Notes under the pieces: generated by a model
The model's input: the letters and a program-made list of their open reading frames with translations, nothing else
Told to the model about the DNA's origin: nothing
Databases searched by the model: none
In this document: one piece after another, positions 53,520 through 64,000 of the stretch
Position numbering within the stretch: the stretch's first letter is position 1
Layout: each line of letters opens with the position of its first letter
Origin: Arachis hypogaea
Taxonomy: Eukaryota > Streptophyta > Magnoliopsida > Fabales > Fabaceae
Assembly (NCBI RefSeq): GCF_003086295.3
Contig: NC_092044.1
Location: 7,466,843 to 7,530,842 of the forward strand
Length of the DNA: 64,000 nt
Reading direction: 5' to 3'
Program-made: the position numbers and the translations under genes

Positions 53520-54255
53520 AAAAAATAATAAACTCCCTAAAACTTAGGTTCATGAAGATTTCATATCCTAAACTTCTAAAATGTATAATTTGTTTTTTGA
53601 TGTTGAAGTGTACAAGTTGAAAGGACCTTATATTAATATTTCTTGTAAAGAAAAATTTATTGCTTTTGAAATAATGTATAATTTGAAAGCTCGCGGTATA
53701 ATTTAAAATATTCACAAGTTAAAGTTCAATGAATTATTTTTTTTTTTGGTGAAAGTTCAATGAATTAATTGGATTTTCCTTTTATTTTCTATTGTATGGA
53801 ATAATAAATTAGATAGTTAAATAAAATAATTGGGTGGGTAAGTGCATTGCATTGAAATGATATTAGACGAGCACAAGTATAGTTAACAACTTGGTGACTG
53901 TGTTGGCACAAACCCTGAAAAGGTATACTTGAGAACAGTTACACCGAAGTTTCAAACTCTTATTGATCTTTCAGTTATCGAGATTTTATCAAGGCATGCT
54001 TTTGATGAATACTACCTTGGTCAAAGAGATAGTGCTGAGTTTTGGACTCTGATGTTTATGCTTTAGAAGCTTTTAAGAAGTTTGGGAACAAGTTGGCGGA
54101 AATTGAAGGAATTCTGATTCAAAGGAACAATGGGAGAGTTTTAAAAACAGAGTTGGACCTGTTACTATAGGCCTTATACTCTCCTCTATCCTACAAGTGC
54201 CTAAGTGAGGCAGGTTTAACTTTCAAGGAAATTCCTAATAGTATCTCCATCTAGA
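53520..54255 (+). pseudogene. lipoxygenase relic, part 2 (intron 6, exon 7 start, exon 9)
   Basis: 53520-53870 matches intact intron 6 (aacttaggttcat...ttctaaaatgtataattt...aaaggaccttatattaat...ttgggtgggtaa). A trace of exon 7 follows (gatattagacgagcac), then it jumps directly to exon 9, omitting exons 7-8 and 5' exon 9. 53915-54255 matches intact 17430-17765 closely: [34 protein letters not shown], and an almost intact SISI end. Indels near 54050, 54130, 54170 and 54200 break the frame. The iron ligands of exons 7-9 are lost apart from the C-terminal Ile context. Confidence 0.9.
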
Positions 54256-54272
54256 ACTAGAAACAAATAATA

Positions 54273-55957
54273 TGGTAAAGTATATTTTTTTCTCTTTAAA
54301 CTTAGTCAAAAATTTAAAAATATTTCTAAGTTCTATTTGGTTTTAATTTTGTTCTTAAAATTTTTTATTTACATCAAATATATCTCTGACAGCTAGATTT
54401 TTAAAAAATTTAGGATAAATCTAATAATAATGCATAATAACTATGTCTGATTTAATTTGTTTGTATTCAAAGTAAACTACCATTTCTACTCACAAAAGTT
54501 GAAAACGCTGACACATCTACTCATAAAAAAAGGAAATTACCATTTGTACCCATAAAACATGAGTTTTATATAACAAAATTATCCAAACACTAAAAAATCA
54601 CATAAAAATTCCAAATTACCCTTATCTTCACCACCACTTTTCTAATCTCAAATCCCACCACCACCCAAACTCTTCTTCACCACCACTCTCATTCCCAACT
54701 ACCACCACCACAACCAGCTCGCCGCCCTTCCCTTCGACGACAATACTCCCACTTCGTCCTCCTCCACCACCTCCGTCTCATCGGTCACGCTCCCAGACCC
54801 TTCCCCTCGCCTCGCCGCCATCGTTTTCCTCCACCACGCCATCCTCTACCCTCACAAATATCTTCTCGTTACTCACTCTGCTCACTTTCTCTCCCAAGGT
54901 CTCTTCCAACTCCTCTCCGACAAGTAAGTTAAACCCTAATCCCCACTCTCCAATTTTCAATTTTAAAAAAATTTCCCAATTCTCCGATAAAAATTTCATC
55001 TTTTGTCGTTCTTTGCTTTAGGTTGTATGAGGTTAGGCAAGCGGCGTTGTAGCGTACGGTGCACTATGTGCAGTGATATGTTTGGTTTTCGTGACATCAA
55101 ACGGGAGATAGAATCATGTTATACTTGGTGGTTTAGTTGACCGTTTCATAGATTGGGCATTGCCCTTGGTAAGCAATGTCAACGCCGTTGATGGGACAAA
55201 GGAATTGGCATTGAAAGGTTTGCGTGAGTTTCTTAATGTTGGGGATATTGGTGGAGTTGAGAGATATGCTTTGCCAATTCTCAAAGCTTGTCAGGTGCTG
55301 CTTGAGGATGAGAGAACTTCATTGAGCTTGTTGCATAGGCTTGTTGGGTTATCACTTTGATATCATTAAAGTTCTTGAGGTGCTTTTAGCCTCATTTTTC
55401 TGACATTGTTGATTTGCTTTTCGGTTGGGCGTTGGTGTGGACCTTGTTGATTCGGATAGGAAGGTCTGATCGTGGGTTCCGACGATGCCATCAGAAAAAA
55501 CAATAGCACGTAATAGAGAGAGAAGATAAAAGGGGGAGGCTAGCTCTCTGGAACAGATTTTGGTCTGGAAAGAGGTGTAAAAGAAGAGGAGGGAAGACGA
55601 TAGTACTAGTGGTGAAGACCGGAGAAAAGGGTAGTTTAGGAATTTCATTTAAATTTTTAGGGTTTTGATAATTTTGCATGCAAAAGCTATTTTTTTTAGT
55701 ACAAATGGTAATTTTTGTTTTCGATGGGTAGATATGTCAGCGTCTTTAAATTTTGTGGATAGAAATGGTAGTTTATTCTTCAAAATTATTCTTGTGAAAT
55801 TGTTACTGAATTGATCCTAAATTTTTTGAAAAATTACGGATAAAGATATATTTGATTTAAATAAAAAAAATTTAGAATAAAATTAAAATAAAATAAAACT
55901 TAAGAAAAATTTAAAAACTTTGAACAAACTTTAAGAATTAAAAGAAATACTTTACCT
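54273..55957 (+). mobile_element. 1.7-kb Pack-MULE-like element carrying SMG1-like fragment
   Basis: Inverted ends (left tggtaaagtatatttttttc; rc of right aggtaaagtatttcttttaa) continue for about 150 bases with the same sequence as the MITE in intron 3 of the intact lipoxygenase. Flanks caataata-type 9-mers, caaataata (54264-54272) and taaataata (55958-55966), agree at 8 of 9. Inside, + strand exon-like pieces read RLAAIVFLHHAILYPHKYLL, then across a GT-AG intron KLYEVRQAAL, then LVDRFIDWALPLVSNVNA, GLREFLNVGDIGGVERYALP and a DIVDLLFGWALV tail. This resembles the N-terminal region of plant SMG1, a kinase of nonsense-mediated decay. Stops and frameshifts are present. Confidence 0.75.
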
Positions 55958-55966
55958 TAAATAATA

Positions 55967-56080
55967 ATTTGGTTTAATTTGTGTGTTAAGTGTTGCTACT
56001 TAGCTTTGAATAAACTATACTACTGTAAAAGACTTATAATTAGGAATTAGGTATAGTAATAATCCTTCCTTGCATTATGT
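55967..56080 (+). pseudogene. lipoxygenase relic, part 3 (3' flank)
   Basis: ttggtttaatttgtgtgttaagtg...ttgctacttagctttgaat...aattaggtatagt aligns with the intact gene's 3' region 17785-17880. This shows that the MULE-like element at 54273 was inserted just after the relic's stop codon position. Confidence 0.8.
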
Positions 56081-56155
56081 GACCATGTACTTTGTACTTT
56101 GAGTCAATATATGTGTTTTATTTGTTTATCAACTAGTCATGTGTATAACCAACTT

Positions 56156-56325
56156 GGGTTGGTCGAATGGTTAGCTTATTCGTCCGCTTAAATAAGTGTC
56201 GGGGGTTCGAATTCTGCCTTGTGCATGCAGCAACTCATTAGCCAGCGACAGACCCTTAAATGGAGCTCCGATCCACGACGGATTAATCCTTGATTTGTCG
56301 GGCTAAAGAGATACCGGTATGGAAG
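56156..56325 (+). mobile_element. tRNA-derived SINE
   Basis: A-box-like ttggtcgaatgg (near 56159) and B-box ggttcgaat (56204-56212) lie about 45 bases apart, as in polymerase III promoters. The body (cagcgacagacc...aaatggagctccgatcc...gacggattaatccttg...gtcgggctaaag) is shared with the diverged copy in lipoxygenase intron 6. No tRNA cloverleaf with acceptor stem could be drawn, so this is a SINE, not a tRNA gene. Confidence 0.75.
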
Positions 56326-57193
56326 CAACAATGCAGATAATTCGAGTGCTAGGACTTCTAGAAGAAATGTTATACTCACTGTTTTTTATATATCTTATAT
56401 GTATGTTTTATACATTTGGTATAAAAAAATGATTGATAAAAAATGTTAGAAAATAAAAATTTGTCAAGGTGTATATTTAGTGGTGTAAATATAATTTTCC
56501 ATTTTTATTATTTTTTTTTGGATTTTAAACATTATTAAAAAAAACTGAAGGAATAATATTATTATTAAAGAAATATAATTAAAGACTCAGAAAGTATTAA
56601 ATTTAAATACTACACAAATGTAAAAAAAAAAATGAAAATTTTGTTCTAAAACTTTAAATTAACAACTCGTCACTGAAGAACAACACTTCTCCCCTCCTCC
56701 CCCCTCTTTTTTTCTAAAAATATGTGTGTGTGAAAGTACACATTCAAGATTCAGGTCGATCCTTAGCTATCTTGTCACTTTTTGGTTTGATTGCAACCGT
56801 CACCTTAAATTTATTTTTTATACACGTACTACAAACAATACAATGTGCAATGTACTATTTTTATTTATGTTTATTTATGTTTATAGTACTGCTTTGTGAT
56901 GGACCCCAAAAAAACTAATAATAATAATAATAATAACTAGCAGTGAAGATGAATAATAGCTAATGGATAGCAATCATGTTGATGGAGTCCTTATTTTGCA
57001 TGTTGGCTATGGCAAATGCAGAGGGACATTGTGGCAGATGGCTCGAACCAGAGGATGAAAATTTGTTTTATATTGTTCACAATGACATAATAAATTGAAT
57101 TCACTTGGATACAAACAAACATTATTGAATAAAAGTAAAAGGGCTTAAATAAATTTTAGGATAAATTACTTAAATAAATTAAAAGTATTTAGA

Positions 57194-57580
57194 TAGCGTT
57201 TGGTGGAGAGACAAAGATGAAAAGACTGAGACTGAGAGATAGAGACTAAGACAAATATTGAAATAAATCTCAATATTTTGTTTAGTACAAAATGGAAAAT
57301 AGAAATTGAAACAAGAATGAAATTCTAATTTAATTTGTACAAAAGAATAAAATTGGAATTAATTAATTGAAATGAAGGTATTTTAGGTATAAAATGTTAT
57401 TAAAGTTTCAGTTTTCATCTCTAAAAATTTTAATCTCCTATGTCCCTACTTTTTTGAGGTACTGAAATACTGAAATTTTGGGGGACAGAATCAAAAACTT
57501 TATACCAGTTTCTAAACCAATAAACATTATACTGAGTCTCAATCTTTTAGTATCGATCTCAATACCTCAAAACAAAGCTA
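57194..57580. mobile_element. 387-bp MITE with tagcgtttgg-type ends
   Basis: The left end tagcgtttggtggagagac and the reverse-complemented right end tagctttgttttgaggtattg are related. Both arms carry gagact words (gactgagactgag; rc of right gattgagactcag), giving imperfect inverted repeats. No target duplication could be fixed, and the superfamily is uncertain. Confidence 0.5.
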
Positions 57581-60030
57581 CTTTATATATTATATAATTG
57601 TAATATCTATAAAAAAACTTATATTTCGCTTCTCTTTTATTTTTGGGGCCATGGACGAAGCAAATGTCTTTGTTAACAAGATGGTATTGTTTATGTTGTT
57701 GAAAATATCAATGAAGAGGTTAGTGTAATAATATCTTTTAATTTAAGGGATTTTCTGTTAGATTAGAAATAATAATGTTATTGTTTATTAGAAATAATTT
57801 TAGAGTGGTAGTAATATTATTGATGGTAGTGTTGTTAGATTAGAAATGATAGTGATATTATATTAAAAATGCTAGTATTATTGTTTATTAGTTTTGATAA
57901 ATATCATTTGAAGTAAAATAGTAGTGACAATGGTGACTAGAGTTAGATAAAAATATTTGAGAATATGTGGTGGACATTGAATTAGGATACGGTTTAGGAT
58001 AGTGAGTGTTTTGATAAGTAGTTTGGATACGTTATTACGTTAGATATAGTTTGGATGGTATTAATCTATTTTAATTTATAAAAATTAAAATTTAGTAGTT
58101 AATTATTATTTTTAGAATTTTTATTAAATTTTTATTTTCATGTTGTAATTTAGTATGTTTTTTTATTTGGATTTCTAATTACTCAAATTATATATTTATC
58201 AAATATGTCTCTATACGACCGTATCATTCTATACTTCGAGGCTGCTAACTTACACCACTTTATTAGGCTAAATAACCATTGATTTAATTTGGATATGTCT
58301 AAATGAATCATACTTAACAGAGGCTAACACCATGAAAATCAAAATCTTGTAAACTAATTTTTCCACATGCTTGATTCTATACATTCTAAATTTTTGCAAT
58401 ATATTGGTTTTTCAATCAGCAAAACTACTTGATTCACGGATAAAAACACTTGTTGGATTTTTATTAGCAAACTTTATTGCATCGCATCTCTTTTGTTTTT
58501 TTTTTTTTTAATTTTTCCTCTATGATGCACAAGAGCTAATATCATTAGACATTGTATTTAGCCACTCTACAGTACATACACTCACATTCAAGCTCTATTT
58601 ATATATCAATGTCTCTTCATAATTCGCACCAATTTCAAACTGATTATTATTCTCTTCATAATTTGTGATTGTGAGTAGTGAATTATGCTTCTTCATATAA
58701 TAATTCGCTTTAACCTCCAGCAAATTATTTAGAGATTCTACACCTTACAAATTCATTTTAACCTCCAACGCATTACATAAAATTCAATTAGGATCAAAAT
58801 GTAACATTTTCATAACGCAATTTATAAACACCTAATCTAATTTATAATCATTTGATTAGATTATAGTCTCCATTTAATTTCCTCTGGTTATATTTTTTTA
58901 ATATATATAGAACTTTGATCAATGTTTCAAATGTGTAAATGACAAGGTTTGTTTACTTTTTCTTTTCCCTATCTTCATAAGGAAATAAGGGAGGGAAACA
59001 TGTATAATCGATCATAGATCACATCTATATATAACTGAAGTGTGAGCACACAAAAACACCATCTATGTACTTTGCAATTAATAGGTCATCATCACTGCCA
59101 TGGGCTTTTTTAGCCATGCATGTTATTGGGAACAATAGGGCCCCCTTCCTAATCTTCCATCTTCCAAAGAAATTAAAGAAGGCCTATGGCCCCTCATATC
59201 ATCAAAAAAAAAAAAAAAAAAGAAGGCATATTAATTAATTGTCACAACAGAAGACATGCTCATTTATTGACATAATACCTAGTGACCCATTAGTTCTTTC
59301 ACCTACTTGATCTACCTTAGTACAATACCAACGATCCACCCCATTATCAAACAACAACCCCCTCAAAACCACAACCACCCCCCCTTCCGCCAAAACCAAA
59401 AAAAAAAAAAAGATTTCTCCCATTTTGTGGAATATGCTTGAAGAAACATGTTGCAAAGCGAAACCAGTATTAATTAGTTGATCAAGTGATACGTAAGTCT
59501 GTTTCATTTTTACTGTATCATGTTCAAATATTAGAAATGGAAACAACATAGTGTACACACATTTTTAAAACTAAGTTAATCATGGAACTCCGCTTAGAAG
59601 ACAATAAAAATCTTGACAATATGTATAATAGATTTTGAATTTGGGTCAAATACATATAAAAAATAAAAAACACTCCACAAATTACCTAAATAAAAAACAC
59701 TCAATTATTCCAAAAAAATAACAATCTCAAACTCTAATTATCAAAACATTTCACTTCAATACCCTCTTCTCTCCTAACTGGGTGCCATCCCACCTTCATT
59801 AATAATCATCTTACTTCACCGTTGCTACTTGGCTTGTCACATGCCACCACCAGTGTCGCTCACCCATAGTAAAAATAACCATCCATACTAGGATAAAAAT
59901 AATCATCCGCATACCAAATAAATTGAACATCCAACATATTTTAATTATATATAATTAAACTCAATCCAATTAAAATAATCATCCACATAACAATTAAAAT
60001 AACTATTTGTATACCTACTAAAATGATCAT
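57581..60030. other. AT-rich intergenic DNA
   Basis: No gene or RNA recognised. 57715-57960 contains recurring gatagtgttgttagattagaaat-like words, perhaps a decayed tandem repeat. Confidence 0.45.
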
Positions 60031-60299
60031 TCTATAATATGTTCAATTGTGACTGTGGCTAATTAAGTATTCCAAAGTCCAAATATCCTTCATGTAATGA
60101 TAATGAAGCCTACCACATGTAAATTGTCCAAGGCAATCAAACTCATTAAGAATAATGATGGTAGTCCATTTTACCCACCAAATTATGAAACCGTTCTCCA
60201 AATTATCAGTTCTATGTACATGCTTGTTTTTGGTCTCCACCACAGTGTCGGTATGTCTTCCTTCCTTCCATTGATGACGTCATCAAAGTTATTTTGATC

Positions 60300-60665
60300 G
60301 TGAGAAACTTACATGCGCCTCCATGCATGTACTTCAAAAGCAGTAAAGGAGATAAGTAAGACAAGGAAAAAGCACAAATGGAGTGATCAATTATTGGATG
60401 CACTAATGAAACGCGTATGGAAAGAGAGAGAGACGGCGGTGGTTGAAAACGACGTCGACGTTGGCTTCCAACGCGGGAGAGAGAGACGAGCCTGGCAAGA
60501 CGCGTGACGGGGAGATAGGACTTGCCGTCCGCGATGATGGCTGCCGGAAGAGTGGCGCAAAAACAGTGGCAAAGGGCGAGGCGCGTCGGGCTAACTGGCG
60601 CGGAGTGTAGCAGCGGCGTGATGTGAAGACCAGAGAAGATAACGGCGAGTTTTAGACGTGTATTG
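60300..60665. other. GC-richer block without recognised gene
   Basis: ggcggtggttgaaaacgacgtcgacgt and following sequence form an island of higher GC with short ORFs on both strands that look low-complexity. It resembles the GC islands seen inside MULE-like elements, but no inverted ends were found. Confidence 0.3.
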
Positions 60666-61157
60666 GAGGTTATGGTGAGACTAGGAATAATCGTATGTAG
60701 TGTGAATGAGTTTAAATGCTAATCCTAACTTTTTAAATTTTAAAATTTGAAAATTAATTAATTAATGATTTGATTTTTAATTTTAATTTTATTTCTTTTT
60801 TAATTCTATTATACACATTTTATACTAAAATTATTGTCTTCTCATACTTTCTATTCTTGTAATAATACCTAGATATTGAAACAAACATATATAATGAGCT
60901 ATGTAGTTTAGTATTATTGCTGCTTTCTAACATTGTTTCGAGGGGATTTATTGTCAAAGTTCGTAAGAACATATGTGATGGTTTAGCAAGAGATATTTAG
61001 CCTTTTTTTTTAAACCTTAGGATAGAAATTAACAATTTAGGAGATTTTTTGATTTGGTCTTATAACAAATAAAAATAAAGCAAGACAAATAAAGAAAAAG
61101 GAAGATGATATAGCCATATACCATAATTCAATCTCTAAGCAAGTGCAATGAAGTTTA

Positions 61158-61813
61158 CACTACCAAAAATATATTCATTATCGTCAGATTTATCAGCGGT
61201 TATTATCGGTAGTTTTATTGGTGAATTTTGTGACAGTTTGTGTAATAATTTTGTCAAGAAATAAACCTTACAGTCAGATTCAGCATTTCAGCAGAAAATC
61301 CAATAATAATGAAAGGCTGAAAAACTATTTATTAGAACTACAACGGTAATTCATTTTTTGAAAAGCACCGTTTCGTTAAATGAAACGATTAATTACCATT
61401 GAAAAATCCGATAGTAATTTAAATACTTAAGGTCCGCGACTCCTCCCATTCTTTGAAACCTCTCTCTCTCCCCGCTCCCCTACCAGCTCCATGAAAGACG
61501 TTGCAACTGCGCCACTAAGTCTTCGTCGTTGTTGTGCATGTCATTGTCGTCCCAGGTCTATTTGTCTCACAGCCACAACCCCTCTCCATCTCTCACCGCT
61601 ACTGTGAAGACCGCCGACCTCCACGGTGCCACACTGCCACCTCCAGCCACCACGCCACCTTCAGCTACCCAAGCAACAACCTTAACCCTAGTTTTTTTTA
61701 TTTGATTTTAGAAAGACCTTGACGCTAACCCCCTAATTTAATGCCTCCCAGTCGCCATTTGCTGCCACTGCACATCCACCACCACCATTGCGTCTCCACT
61801 GCATCCAAGTTGC

Positions 61814-61906
<93 letters not shown>

Positions 61907-62471
61907 CTTTTAAAAACTTTATTAATTTTATTTAGTGACAATTCTTTTTTATATATATATATGTATGTCTTTTAAAAACTTTATTAATTTTATTTAGTGA
62001 CAATTCTTTTTTAAATTGTGTTTTTTACTTTTTCTGTTTTAATTATATTACATTTTAATTTAAATTGTTTTTATTATCATTGTATTTACGGTGTGATAAA
62101 TCTGACGGTAATAATTAAATTTTAATTTTTAAAATAATTATTATGATAATTTTACCGTCGGATTTACCGGGGGATAAATTCGACGATAACACGACACGAA
62201 ATCGAATACAAATTAAATTATGCCAATATTACCGTCAAATTTTCTTTGGCGATAAATTCTATCTAAGTTTGGCATCTTGAAACTGGTTACCATTGAAAAA
62301 ATCCGACGATAATTACTGATAAAATAGGTAAATTCGATGATAAGTTATTACCGATAAATTTTATACCGTTTGTTCTTGTCCAATGATAAATCTAATGGTA
62401 AACTTATTACTGTCGAATTTTTTAAAATTCTACCAATAAATTTAACAGTAATTAGCAAATTTCTCATAGTG
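61158..62471. mobile_element. 1.3-kb non-autonomous CACTA element, TSD TTA
   Basis: The left terminus is CACTACCAAAAATATATTC; the right terminus, read on the minus strand, is CACTATGAGAAATTTGC. The 3-bp TTA is duplicated at 61155-61157 and 62472-62474. Subterminal words such as aatccgacggtaataa / ttaccgtcggatttat recur in both orientations over several hundred bases at each end, as in other CACTA elements. The interior has a GC-rich block (61440-61790) with unrecognised ORFs and a long (TA)n tract. No transposase is present. Confidence 0.85.
61820..61900. repeat. (TA)n microsatellite with adjoining 61-bp duplication
   Basis: About 40 TA units. Directly after it, gtatgtcttttaaaaacttt through gacaattctttttt occurs twice (61901 and 61963), the second preceded by a short TA run, suggesting a slippage-mediated tandem duplication. 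Confidence 0.9.
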
Positions 62472-62689
62472 TTATATCCGGTCTTTACTAAAAGTTGCAG
62501 TAAAATTATTACTACATATTGTTCAAATCAAATTAAATACGTCAAATTTGGTGAACTCACACTAAGTTCACCAACAGAAACTATAAGGACTCATTATTAC
62601 CCGTGTTTCACTTTGGCATGACAAAATGAAGTTTAATATTTGAAAGCCGTTGTTTATCACTTCAATTCACCACTAATCAAATTTAGAAG

Positions 62690-63024
62690 AAAAGGGGTAT
62701 TGGAACTGAATGATCAGGCCCATACATGAGAAGAACAAAGAGGAAAGGGAATATGAAAGCAGAGAGAACAGAGAAAGTGAAAAGCTGATTCTTGTATTGT
62801 GAATTGGTAAAGTGAAAAGTAATGAACAGTAACTCATCTCTAGCTATTTAAACCAGGGAGAGCTACAGCTGTCAACTAACTAATTTGTTATCACAAAACT
62901 AATCCACACAAAACTAATCACGTGCTAACTCTAACTAACAGCAATGCCAATACTCACAAACTAAACTAACTATCCACATTTTACTGAAGCTGCTAACTAA
63001 TTCTGTTTAATTGATTTACTCTAT
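62690..63024 (-). mobile_element. putative 3' LTR of copia element
   Basis: Just downstream (minus strand) of the RNase H stop lies a purine-rich aagcaggggtc near 63030, a likely polypurine tract, followed by sequence beginning tgatagagtaaatc. A tttaaatagctagag TATA-like site lies within it. The other LTR is outside the window, so neither boundary can be confirmed. Confidence 0.4.
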
Positions 63025-63100
63025 CATGACCCCTGCTTCTTAGCACTTCTTCTAGTCTTCCAGCACTGTAGTATTGTTAGCTTTAATTTCCAACTCGATG

Positions 63101-64000
63101 TCATGTCTCTAATTCCCCTTTTTGATCTCCTCTGTTGAGCCTGTTTGTACCACTGTTGTTACTATACTTAGCCAGATCCTCAACCAGCAGTCTTGACCTG
63201 AGCTCCAAAAACGCAGTACTGGGTAGAGGCTTTGTCAGTATATCAGCCAGCTGTGCAGTTCCCAGAACATGGCTTACCTGAACAATTCTCTTAGTGACAT
63301 AATCTCGGACAAAATGAAGGTCAGTCTCAAAGTGCTTTGACTTTGAGTGCAAAATTGGATTTGCAGCCAATAGTACAGCACTCAAATTATCACAATAAAC
63401 AATTGGAGCTGTGGAAAGTGGGGCTCTTAACTCAATCATGTGGTTCTTGATCCAAAGCAGTTCAGCAACTAGGTCAGCCATGGCCCGGTACTCGGCCTCA
63501 GTACTGGATCTAGCAACAACACTTTGCTTCTTTGAACTCCACGAGATTAGATTTCCTCCAAGAAAAACACAGAAACCACCAGTGGACTTCCTATCATCCG
63601 GGTCTCCCCCCAGTCAGAATCACTGTATGCTTGAACCTGCTTAACACTCGTCTTGGATAGGTGAAGACCAAAATTGAGTGTCCCCTGCACATATCTTAGC
63701 ACCCTTTTGACTAGCTTCTAGTGTTCATCTAGTGGATTTTGCATAGACTACGAGACTTTACCTACACAATAGGCTAACTCTGGGCGAGTGACAGTGAGGT
63801 ATTGTAAACTTCCCACCACTGACCTGTATAGCTTAGGGTCTTTGAAGGCTGCTCCTCCAAAGGCAGAGAATTTTACCGAGGAGGGCAGAGGAGTAGAGCA
63901 GAGCTTGCAGGTCTCCATATCTGCTTTTTTGAGCAGATCCTTGGCATATTTTTCTTGCGATAAAGCTAGACCACCATTGACAGTCTTAGTAACCTGGACC
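63101..64000 (-). pseudogene. Ty1-copia reverse transcriptase end and RNase H, partial
   Basis: Reading minus from the window edge, fragments are: YAKDLLKKADMETCK, YRSVVGSLQYLTVTRPELAY, a VKRVLRYVQGTLNFGLHLS stretch, then RNase H with SDSDWG, RKSTGGFCVFLGGNLISW, STEAEYRAMADLVAELLWIK, DNLSAVLLAANPILHSKSKH and LADILTKPLP. It ends at the stop at 63101. The catalytic YVDD region lies beyond the window. Lesions: TAG at 63719-63721 where Trp is expected after DEH, and a one-base deletion in a C run (G run on the minus strand) near 63608 that shifts SDWGGDPDD. The element is therefore inactive here. Confidence 0.88.

Noticed and set aside
56156..56325. tRNA gene
   Set aside because: A and B boxes are present but no acceptor stem or anticodon arm can be paired, and the same body recurs at 14757, which fits a SINE.
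61741..61935. ORF with an alternating Tyr-Ile tail
   Set aside because: The tail is a translation of the (TA)n microsatellite.

Overview
The window is AT-rich plant nuclear DNA. The genes carry many GT-AG introns, plant-type mobile elements fill the intergenic space, and there is no operon structure. The lipoxygenase looks closest in motifs and layout to cytosolic legume lipoxygenases. I infer a legume, perhaps Arachis-like, from family resemblance only.

Only two genes look complete, both on the + strand. A nine-exon lipoxygenase (10264-17765, 855 aa) keeps all iron ligands. A ten-exon AAA ATPase of the CDC48C/NVL type (48632-52862, 831 aa) keeps both nucleotide-binding domains. Everything else recognisable is a transposable element, a gene fragment carried by one, or a relic.

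Layout: 1-10000 is AT-rich intergenic DNA with an inverted minisatellite region, a decayed hAT element and an 870-bp foldback element. 10000-18500 holds the lipoxygenase, with four small elements in its introns. 19317-23324 is a 4.0-kb PIF/Harbinger element with both ORFs broken and an hAT MITE nested in the transposase. 24000-29000 carries further MITEs. 29299-31350 is one end of a CACTA element followed by exon-like gene fragments. 31857-33608 is an inverted LTR composite. 34955-36356 is a Pack-MULE-like element and 36570-37072 an hAT MITE. 40604-42825 is a FAR1-related gene fragment split by a solo LTR. 43260-44400 is a copia relic, and 44437-45551 is a MULE-like element carrying an armadillo-type gene fragment. 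47835-56080 contains CDC48C lying inside a decayed second lipoxygenase copy; that copy is also interrupted by a MULE-like element carrying an SMG1-like fragment. 61158-62471 is a non-autonomous CACTA element. 62690-64000 is the 3' end of a copia element that runs off the window.

Three threads link the regions. The lipoxygenase relic matches the intact gene in introns as well as exons, so it arose by DNA-level duplication. Several elements share Mutator-like features: long terminal inverted repeats beginning near GGTAAAG and about 9-bp target duplications. Two or three of these carry host-gene pieces. Exact target-site duplications date some insertions relative to each other, for example hAT into Harbinger and LTR into FAR1. 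Exon coordinates were assigned by eye from splice signals and family knowledge; no alignment or transcript evidence was available.
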